A DNA stretch of 9,398 bases from CAYRTV01 sp046483285 (GTDB lineage: Bacteria > Acidobacteriota > Aminicenantia > Aminicenantales > Aminicenantaceae): positions 1 to 9,398 of the forward strand of contig JAWODN010000013.1 of the NCBI GenBank assembly GCA_046483285.1, written 5' to 3'. The notes below the pieces were generated by a model. It searched no databases and was not told the DNA's origin. It was given only the letters and a program-made list of their open reading frames with translations. Numbering within the stretch: position 1 is the stretch's first letter; each line of letters opens with the position of its first letter. A program made the position numbers and the translations under genes. Shown here in pieces: positions 1-5,123 of this stretch.

Positions 1-276
1 CGCTGCGCTCCTCAGGACGACATGCCCCTTGTCATTGCGAGGCTTGCGTCAGCAAGCCGTGGCAATCCCTTTCTGCCTCGTGAAAGCGGGGCCAACCGCC
101 AAGACGAGGCCGCCAGGGATCCTTTGGCGCTGCGCTCCTCAGGACGACATGCCCCTTGTCATTGCGAGGCTTGCGTCAGCAAGCCGTGGCAATCCCTTTC
201 TGCCTCGTGAAAGCGGGGCCAACCGCCAAGACGAGGCCGCCAGGGATCCTTTGGCGCTGCGCTCCTCAGGACGACA
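1..276. repeat. 127-bp tandem repeat, two full copies plus a 22-bp third start
   Basis: Bases 1-127 and 128-254 are the same unit head to tail as far as I can read, and 255-276 repeats the first 22 bases, so the array holds about 2.2 copies. Each unit carries a strong hairpin (34-66 and 161-193): outer stem ATTGC/GCAAT, inner stem GGCTTGC/GCAAGCC, loop GTCA. The text resembles short dispersed repeats that recur in intergenic regions of many environmental bacterial genomes and give rise to spurious predicted proteins. Reading frames across it are repeat artefacts, not genes. There are no unique spacers, so it is not a CRISPR. The array may continue to the left of the window. Confidence 0.93.
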
Positions 277-297
277 ATGAATTAGCGAATTGTCGTC
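270..297. repeat. Hairpin at the right end of the tandem array
   Basis: GACGACAAT at 270-278 is the exact reverse complement of ATTGTCGTC at 289-297, giving a 9-bp stem with a 10-base loop. It sits where the third repeat copy breaks off, so it may mark the end of the repeat element. No T-run follows, so it is not a typical terminator. Confidence 0.6.
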
Positions 298-298
298 G

Positions 299-318
299 TC
301 TGCGGCAATCCCGGCCCG
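299..318. repeat. Dispersed repeat, inverted partner at 7681-7700
   Basis: The 20 bases 299-318 are the exact reverse complement of 7681-7700. With about 12 more bases on one side (TAAGCCGG against CTGGATTA) similarity continues with a few mismatches. The rest of the gap to the next gene (319-556) shows only AT-rich text and a short 'gaacagaacgaacaga' imperfect repeat near 501-516. I see no gene there. Confidence 0.75.
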
Positions 319-556
319 TGAATAAGCCGGGTTCGTTATTTTCATTTGTCGTATGCGGCGAAACCGCCATGGGTAATTAGTTCGAAAATGACGCGACAGT
401 GTTATCCTAATGTCTGCAATCCCGCCGTTAACCATTCACTGGATTTTACGTTTTGCGTTTTGTGATACTCTCGAGTAACGCGAGCGCAGCGAGCTGACTG
501 AACAGAACGAACAGACTGAATTTATAAGATATGATAAAATGAAAACAGAAGATATG

Positions 557-563
557 AAGGAGG
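557..563 (+). promoter_or_regulatory. Ribosome binding site of the DUF362 gene
   Basis: AAGGAGG, a full Shine-Dalgarno sequence, lies four bases before the ATG at 568 and supports that start. An AT-rich stretch (TATGATAAAAT, about 530-540) just upstream could supply a -10 box, but no convincing -35 box is seen. Confidence 0.8.
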
Positions 564-567
564 CATT

Positions 568-1548
568 ATGAAAAGAAGAGATTTCTGTTTAACCGGAGGG
601 GGATTTATCGCTTGTTTGGCTACCGGACGAATTTTTCCTCGGAGGAGTCAAAAATCCCGGCCTTCCCGGGTGATTCTGGTAAAAACGGATAACAGGGCTC
701 TAGGAGTGCGTCGGTGTCTTGAAATCTGGGGAACAAACCCGTGCAAAGGAAAAAACGTTTTGATCAAACCCAATTTCAATACTGCGGATCCTTTTCCCGG
801 TTCCACTCATAATGATACCTTGAAAGCCATCCTGTCCCGCGTCCGTGAAATGCAAGTCGCCTCCGTCAGCATTGGAGACCGAAGCGGCCCACAGGATACG
901 GAAGAAGTTCTAAAGCAAAAAAATATTCACTCTTTGGCTTCCGAATTTGATGCCGAAGTTATCAATTTTGACGCACTGAATAAAGATGAATACGAAAAGA
1001 TAAATCGACCCGGTTTTCACTGGCGGGATGGATTTCTGGCTGCGCGGCCGGTCACGGAAGCGGAATGCCTGATTCAGACCTGCTGCCTCAAGACCCATCA
1101 ATACGGCGGTGTTTTCACCATGTCCCTGAAGAATTCGGTGGGAATTGTTCCGCGGAAAGATTATCCTTTTATGCGGGAACTTCACTCTTCTTCCCACCAG
1201 AGAAAAATGATTGCGGAAATTAATACCGCCTATAAACCGGACCTGGTCATTCTGGATGGAATAGAGGCTTTTGTGGACGGAGGCCCCATGACCGGAGAAA
1301 AAAAGCAAGCTAACGTTTTCCTGGCGGGGGAAGACCGGGTGGCGATTGATGCGGCAGCTGTTGCGATTCTCAAAGAATTGGGCAGCAATGACGCCATCAT
1401 GAAAACTCCGGTTTTTGAACAGGAACAGATATCCCGTGCGGCTGAACTGAAGCTGGGAGCAGGTTCTCCATCCGGCATATCCATAGAAACCGACGACAAG
1501 GCCGGTAAAGAATACGCCGATAAGATTCAAGAAATTCTATTCGGATAA
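568..1548 (+). CDS. Tat-exported DUF362 domain protein
   Basis: This 326-residue protein belongs to the DUF362 family (PF04015), whose biochemical role is not established; some members are iron-sulfur proteins. The N-terminus has a twin-arginine motif (RRDF, residues 3-6) followed by a short Gly/Ala stretch, so export by Tat is likely. The F-I-A-C at 13-16 weakly resembles a lipobox. Family hallmarks are KPNFN at 67-71, the Thr-Cys-Cys-Leu-Lys-Thr-His stretch at 171-177 followed by MSLKNSVGIVPR (185-196), and LDGIEAFVDGGPMTGE at 229-244. The end, with DRVAIDAAAV at 256-265, is also typical. There is no C-terminal 4Fe-4S ferredoxin domain, which some relatives carry. The start is fixed by a full Shine-Dalgarno. 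It seems monocistronic, with repeats on both sides. Family assignment is firm; function is open. Confidence 0.88.
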   Translation: MKRRDFCLTGGGFIACLATGRIFPRRSQKSRPSRVILVKTDNRALGVRRCLEIWGTNPCKGKNVLIKPNFNTADPFPGSTHNDTLKAILSRVREMQVASVSIGDRSGPQDTEEVLKQKNIHSLASEFDAEVINFDALNKDEYEKINRPGFHWRDGFLAARPVTEAECLIQTCCLKTHQYGGVFTMSLKNSVGIVPRKDYPFMRELHSSSHQRKMIAEINTAYKPDLVILDGIEAFVDGGPMTGEKKQANVFLAGEDRVAIDAAAVAILKELGSNDAIMKTPVFEQEQISRAAELKLGAGSPSGISIETDDKAGKEYADKIQEILFG

Positions 1549-1561
1549 ACCACCTGGTTTA
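1546..1561 (+). terminator. Small palindrome at the DUF362 stop codon, possible weak terminator
   Basis: TAAACCA-CC-TGGTTTA is a perfect 7-bp inverted repeat that includes the stop codon. No U-run follows, so intrinsic termination is doubtful; it may only stabilise the transcript end. Confidence 0.25.
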
Positions 1562-1596
1562 CGTTGCCTATCCTGACTTATTACTCAGCCTGACCT

Positions 1597-1649
1597 ATCT
1601 TTTCTCATCTTCAGCTTGGCTGATTTATATTGCTGAAAAAGGAAGAGAT
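1597..1649. repeat. Imperfect inverted repeat in the gap after DUF362
   Basis: ATCTTTTCTCATCTTCAGC (1597-1615) pairs imperfectly with GCTGAAAAAGGAAGAGAT (1632-1649). It could be an end structure of the degraded transposon whose coding remnant lies at 1933-2178, or the DUF362 transcript terminator; nothing decides. The rest of 1650-1932 is AT-rich and shows no gene on either strand. Confidence 0.35.
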
Positions 1650-1932
1650 ATAAAAACCTCTTCTCTGAGAGATTTTCGTTAGAATGCATTTATAAGCCTC
1701 AAAATTCAATTTAAGATTTCAAAGAGTAAAGGTAGGAATTTGGTTTTTTTGTTATTTCTGTTCACTCCATTTCATCAAATTTCCACCTTCTCAGCGACGT
1801 CATCACGCCTTAAAATAACGGACAAGTCAACAAGAAACCCGCAGGAAAGAGAGAACATCAGAAAATTAGCGTAATGGAGGCTCAGAAAGAATAAAGATCT
1901 CCCTTGTCCTTGAAGCCGGGGAATTGAGAATA

Positions 1933-2178
1933 TCATATATACTCTGATTGTTCCTCAGCGACTATAGAGAGCTGAGCCTGAGGAGGCGGGGGTCGAGCAG
2001 CCTTAAAAGTCAGATTAAGATGTTTGATGATCTTGTCTGTGACTTTGTGATCCTCAATAAAGGAAACAATGCGCATGGTTCCTCCACATTGGGGACAGAT
2101 GAGGGGATTGGTCTCATAGACCTTATGTGAGCCGGGATAAGATACAAGCCATGTATGATAAGAGGGAAAACATGAACA
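1933..2178 (-). pseudogene. C-terminal remnant of an IS91-like (Y2-type) transposase
   Basis: Read on the minus strand, an open frame without a start codon gives HKVYETNPLICPQCGG, then TMRIVSFIEDHKVTDKI, IIKHLNLTFKAARPPPP and a stop at 1933. This matches the usual C-terminal text of IS91-family transposases (K-x-Y-E-x-[DN]-P-L-x-C-P-x-C-x-G, then I-x-F-I-E-D, then K-H-L, then a proline run), recognised from memory. CPxCGG is one half of a zinc-binding site. Upstream the frame is broken: SRL, the usual lead-in to this motif, lies in another frame near 2127-2137, and a TAG closes the frame at 2179-2181. The catalytic tyrosine and HUH parts are absent, so only the tail survives. The plus-strand frame over 1948-2130 is its shadow. 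The stretch 2182-2282 holds nothing else I can name. Confidence 0.72.
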
Positions 2179-2282
2179 CTAAAAAGGACTGAAGCATGGC
2201 ATATTGGAGTTTGCGGTGGATGGATTTAAACGAAATTGCAAACTATTATTGACATGGCCCTCTTTTTTTCTATCCACATTGC

Positions 2283-3863
2283 TTAACGGATGGAATAATT
2301 TCTCATCATTCCCATGTCTTCGTGCTCAAGATTATGACAATGATAAAGGTACATTCCCTTGTAATCTTTGAATCTAAGCAAGGTTTTTACCCGGGTCCGG
2401 GGTAAAAGCAGAAAACTGTCTTTCCAACCTTCATCAACAAAACCCTCTTTAAAAGAATTATAGACGCGGGCAAAACTTCTGTCCGCCGTTCTTTCAATTA
2501 TTCGAAACTGCAGGCCGTGGATGTGAACCGGATGCGGCATTTCCATCATACCACCCATCATTCCCATCCTGCCGTTAGTGTTAATAAACTCCCACACTTC
2601 CGCTGTGTTGAGTTTGACCTTTTCCCAATCCGCGACTTCGGTCATCCGAAAGGTCCTTTCGTTTATGGTCCAGCGCATGTGCCCGCCCATACCGAATACA
2701 AACTCCCGGGGATGGGCATAATTTACCGCTTCCTGGGGTTTTAGTTTTTCCAAGGAAGAGAGCCTGGAAGGCACATTAAATTTTTCAGAAACCTTATTCT
2801 TTATATTTATGGAAAGAAGATCCATCCTTTCTCCCATTTCGAGAGAACTGAAACCCCGCCCCATCATTCTTCCGCGCATCATCCCTCCCATTCCGGAAAA
2901 TAAGGAAGGAAACGGAAGGCTTACCAATTTAATCTGCTGATTTTTTTTCTTGTTCGAAAAATCTACCAAAATGTCATATCTTTCCGCGGGCCCGAAGGTG
3001 AGATACTTTCTTTGAACCGGCTTTTCCAAAAGTCCGCCGTCAGTCCCTATAACTGTAAACGGAGATCCGTCGCTCCACGCCAATTTATAAATCCGTGAAT
3101 TGGATCCGTTTAAAAGCCGCATCCGGTATGCTTTGGAATCAAGATCGAGGGAGTAATTCTTTTTCCCGTTAACAATGATCTCATTCCCGAGGAAACCCGT
3201 CATTCTGTCCATGGGAGACGATAAGTACATCAGTTGATTGTCCGGATTGAAAGTCCGGTCCTGAATTATTATGGGGATTTCATTATCGCCGGAGGGAAGA
3301 TTGAGCTCCTCTTCTTCATCATCGAATACAATAAACAGACCCGCCAGACCGCTGTAGACCTGGGGCCCTGTAAATTCGTGTGGGTGGGGATGAAACCAGT
3401 AGGTTCCGGCGCGGTTTTTAACCTCGAACTCGTAAACATACTGCTCCTCTTTTTGAATAACATACTGGGGATGACCGTCCATTTCCGGTGGCACGTGCAA
3501 GCCGTGCCAGTGCACGATGGTAATCTCATCGATATCGCTTTTAAATACCACCCGGATCTTTTCACCTTTTTTCACCCTGAAAATGGGGCCGAGGTAATTG
3601 TCGTCCAAATTCTGGATGGCGTCTTTCCTGCCCTCTTTAACTTCTCCAGAAAACCTCCACACCTGAGTCCGGTTTCCAGCCAGAATGGGAACCTCGTCAG
3701 GATGGGCGGTTAGTTCAACCTCAATATCCGGAGTAAAATTCGGATTAGGCTTCTTCCCTGGAGGCCCGTTTTTGTTAAACAGGGAACCGGGCAGAACCGA
3801 AAAGGCCGCAGCCCCGCCGGCTGCTTTAAAAAAGTTTCTTCGTTTAATCTTACTATCTTTCAT
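2283..3863 (-). CDS. CueO-like multicopper oxidase, Tat-exported
   Basis: This 526-residue enzyme is a three-domain multicopper oxidase of the CueO/CotA/bilirubin oxidase type, expected to oxidise Cu(I) to Cu(II) in the periplasm with reduction of O2 to water. RRNFFK (8-13) plus a short hydrophobic stretch is a Tat signal, fitting export of a folded copper enzyme. All four ligand motifs are present: HWHG (118-121), HPHPH (158-162), HPVHIHG (444-450) and HCHNLEHEDMGMM (508-520), with Cys509 for the type 1 copper and Met519 as axial ligand. Two Met-rich patches, 325-347 (seven Met) and 433-442 (six Met), recall the Cu(I)-binding segment of CueO. The ATG lies eight bases after the methyltransferase stop, and its ribosome site (AGGGG) abuts that stop, so the two are probably translationally coupled. 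cueO is the likely functional analogue; orthology is not proven. Confidence 0.93.
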   Translation of the reverse strand: MKDSKIKRRNFFKAAGGAAAFSVLPGSLFNKNGPPGKKPNPNFTPDIEVELTAHPDEVPILAGNRTQVWRFSGEVKEGRKDAIQNLDDNYLGPIFRVKKGEKIRVVFKSDIDEITIVHWHGLHVPPEMDGHPQYVIQKEEQYVYEFEVKNRAGTYWFHPHPHEFTGPQVYSGLAGLFIVFDDEEEELNLPSGDNEIPIIIQDRTFNPDNQLMYLSSPMDRMTGFLGNEIIVNGKKNYSLDLDSKAYRMRLLNGSNSRIYKLAWSDGSPFTVIGTDGGLLEKPVQRKYLTFGPAERYDILVDFSNKKKNQQIKLVSLPFPSLFSGMGGMMRGRMMGRGFSSLEMGERMDLLSINIKNKVSEKFNVPSRLSSLEKLKPQEAVNYAHPREFVFGMGGHMRWTINERTFRMTEVADWEKVKLNTAEVWEFINTNGRMGMMGGMMEMPHPVHIHGLQFRIIERTADRSFARVYNSFKEGFVDEGWKDSFLLLPRTRVKTLLRFKDYKGMYLYHCHNLEHEDMGMMRNYSIR

Positions 3864-3871
3864 TTCGCCCC

Positions 3872-4495
3872 TTATTTATCGTTTTTAATTGCGATGAGTT
3901 TCAGGATATCCAGCCAAAGGTTTTTGACCTTGATATTCCGAAACCCCGCTTTTTGCAGGTTTTTCACGGTATCTCGATTGATGTTGGCCCCGTAAATGCA
4001 CAAAGGGACAGGATTTAAAATATCCATCACAGGACCAATGACCGGATTTTTGCTTTTGACATGTTCCAGCATCAGGATTCTGCCGCCGTTTTTACACACC
4101 CGCCTGATTTCCTTTAATCCTTTGACCGGATGGGGTGCCGAACAGAACACACATGAGGTAACAACCGTATCAAACGTATTGTCGGCAAAACTCATGCTTT
4201 CCGCATCCATTTCCAGGACCTCTTTGATGTTCGGGAGCTTCTCCGCTTTCTCCCGGGCTATTCTCACCATGGCGGGGCTGAAGTCAATGGCTGTGACCTC
4301 TACACCCTCTGGGTAATATTCAAAATTCTTTCCGGTACCGGCCCCCACTTCCAGCACTTTACCAGAAGCATCCTGCAGCATACGTTCCCGGTGACCGGAA
4401 AACATTTGCTCCATGGGTTTGTCAATCAGATCGTAAACGCCCGAGATTCGATTGTACCGGTGTTTAATTTTCTGTGTTTTCGAGCTCTCCGGCAT
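3872..4495 (-). CDS. Class I SAM-dependent methyltransferase, PmtA/UbiE-like
   Basis: This 207-residue protein has a Rossmann-type methyltransferase fold (Methyltransf_11 type). Motif I is VLEVGAGTG (47-55), the acidic end of strand 2 is D71 in AIDFSPAM, motif II is MDAESMSFADNTFDTVV (96-112), and KNGGRILMLEHV (135-146) is the post-motif strand. The C-terminal NPVPLCIYGANINRDTV (161-177) and AGFRNI resemble bacterial phosphatidylethanolamine N-methyltransferases and UbiE relatives, so a lipid or quinone substrate is plausible but unproven. It has four Cys (115, 118, 134, 166) but not the arrangement I would expect of an arsenite methyltransferase. An in-frame stop lies just four codons upstream of the ATG, which fixes the start although the ribosome site is weak. 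It sits 20 bases after the SHOCT gene and 8 before the oxidase, making it the middle gene of an apparent copper operon. Confidence 0.88.
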   Translation of the reverse strand: MPESSKTQKIKHRYNRISGVYDLIDKPMEQMFSGHRERMLQDASGKVLEVGAGTGKNFEYYPEGVEVTAIDFSPAMVRIAREKAEKLPNIKEVLEMDAESMSFADNTFDTVVTSCVFCSAPHPVKGLKEIRRVCKNGGRILMLEHVKSKNPVIGPVMDILNPVPLCIYGANINRDTVKNLQKAGFRNIKVKNLWLDILKLIAIKNDK

Positions 4496-4515
4496 AATTT
4501 CAGATCAACAGCGTG

Positions 4516-4737
4516 TTACAAATCTTTTTTCATGTTTTCAAATTCTTCTTTTGAGATTTCTCCGCGGGCGTATCTTTTTTTCAATATGTCCAGTGCGGTT
4601 TCCCCCTGTTGATTTCCCGAACTTCGGCTGCTTTGACTTGTCAACCGCACGATAAGATAAACGATCGCACCGAGGATGATTATCCAGAAAAACCACCCAT
4701 ACCACATCATTCCGCCGAATCCCATGTTGTGCCACAT
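4516..4737 (-). CDS. SHOCT-domain membrane miniprotein with Met/His/Trp-rich N-terminus
   Basis: This 73-residue protein has three parts: a short N-terminus MWHNMGFGGMMWYGW (1-15) rich in Met, Trp and one His; one transmembrane helix (about 16-33, FFWIIILGAIVYLIVRLT); and a C-terminal SHOCT motif (about 48-73, with ILKKRYARGEISKEEFE). SHOCT (PF09851) is a short C-terminal oligomerisation-type motif; such miniproteins are common beside copper exporters and multicopper oxidases. The N-terminus probably faces the periplasm and could bind Cu(I) through Met and His, which is inference. The start has an excellent ribosome site at 4741-4750. It is the first gene of the operon. Confidence 0.85.
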   Translation of the reverse strand: MWHNMGFGGMMWYGWFFWIIILGAIVYLIVRLTSQSSRSSGNQQGETALDILKKRYARGEISKEEFENMKKDL

Positions 4738-4740
4738 AAT

Positions 4741-4750
4741 GACCTCCTTT
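4741..4750 (-). promoter_or_regulatory. Ribosome binding site of the SHOCT gene
   Basis: On the minus strand the sequence is AAAGGAGGTC, a near-perfect anti-16S match, three bases before the ATG. Upstream (4751-4800) I cannot make out a convincing -35/-10 pair for the operon. Confidence 0.8.
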
Positions 4751-4803
4751 CAGGAAACTGTTTCTCCCTTTTTTTAATAAGCAAGAAACATGCCACACCG
4801 CCC

Positions 4804-4838
4804 GTTGTCATTCTGAGGAGCGAAGCGACGAAGAATAC
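4804..4838. repeat. Dispersed repeat of the 'GTCATTCTGAGGAGCGAAGCGACG' class
   Basis: TTGTCATTCTGAGGAGCGAA continuing with GCGACGAAGAAT is a short intergenic repeat type I recognise from many environmental bacterial genomes. It is related in style to the left array (GTCATTGCGAGG). It lies in the shared upstream region of the two copper operons. Confidence 0.7.
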
Positions 4839-4888
4839 CAAACTGCCCCGTTAAATGAAACGTCCCCGGATCTTTGCCGGCACCCCCA

Positions 4889-4990
4889 TGTCATCCCAGG
4901 GCGGTGTCAGCCGGCCGAGGGGATCTTAGACGGCATCGCCGAATAAAACGGTTCCGCATCCTTATGTTGCCACCCCCTCCGGGAATGACA
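4889..4990. repeat. About 102-bp MITE-like element with TGTCAT ends
   Basis: The left end TGTCATCCC (4889-4897) and right end GGGAATGACA (4981-4990) form imperfect terminal inverted repeats around a GC-rich core (GGGCGGTGTCAGCCGGCCGA at 4899-4918). There is no coding capacity. Together with the neighbouring repeat it fills much of the roughly 390 bases between the two divergent copper transcription units, so any shared operator must lie close to one gene or inside the repeats. Bases 4991-5057 are AT-rich and hold no gene. Confidence 0.55.
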
Positions 4991-5099
4991 AGGGACTGTC
5001 CTTTCAGATAGGAATAATCTGCTTTTATGCAATATCACGTTTCAAAAACAAATTTATATGCCTGTGTACAGTGCTCAAGCCGTTCACGGAAAAATAAGG

Positions 5100-5105
5100 T
5101 ATAAT
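5100..5105 (+). promoter_or_regulatory. Possible -10 box of the copA-like gene
   Basis: TATAAT, an exact -10 consensus, lies 18 bases before the preferred ATG at 5124. No TTGACA-like box stands 16-19 bases upstream, so an activator would be needed or the match is chance. If real, the leader would be about a dozen bases and the ATG at 5058 would lie outside the transcript. Confidence 0.3.
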
Positions 5106-5111
5106 AAAAAT

Positions 5112-5120
5112 AAGAGGAAG
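5112..5120 (+). promoter_or_regulatory. Ribosome binding site that decides the copA start
   Basis: AAGAGGAAG lies just before ATG 5124. The upstream in-frame ATG at 5058 has no purine-rich site before it and would place 22 polar, Lys/Arg-rich residues ahead of the signal peptide. Confidence 0.65.
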
Positions 5121-5123
5121 AGA

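Noticed and set aside
1..276. CRISPR array
   Set aside because: The units are 127 bp and directly abutting with no unique spacers. It is a plain tandem repeat.
22..435. Several overlapping open frames on both strands over the left repeat
   Set aside because: They are translations of the dispersed repeat, repeat themselves every 127 bp, and have no ribosome sites. Similar peptides are known database artefacts.
910..1530. 206-codon minus-strand frame opposite the DUF362 gene
   Set aside because: It is a shadow of the clearly recognisable DUF362 gene, without family features of its own.
1948..2130. 60-codon plus-strand frame
   Set aside because: The opposite strand carries recognisable IS91-like transposase text; the plus frame is its mirror.
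3234..3713. 159-codon plus-strand frame within the minus-strand oxidase gene
   Set aside because: It lies wholly opposite the conserved copper-binding domain and has no ribosome site or recognisable domain.
3872..4495. Arsenite methyltransferase (ArsM)
   Set aside because: The characteristic Cys arrangement is not seen and the C-terminus resembles PmtA/UbiE relatives instead.
5041..5110. CopY-, CueR- or CopR-type operator before the copA-like gene
   Set aside because: The only hint is a partial 'ctgtgtacag' near 5062-5071. No TACA-N2-TGTA motif, 19-bp-spaced promoter with dyad, or cop box was found.
5058..5123. Upstream in-frame start of the copA-like gene
   Set aside because: It has no ribosome site and adds 22 polar, basic residues before the signal peptide. 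ATG 5124 has a ribosome site and starts directly with a normal signal peptide.
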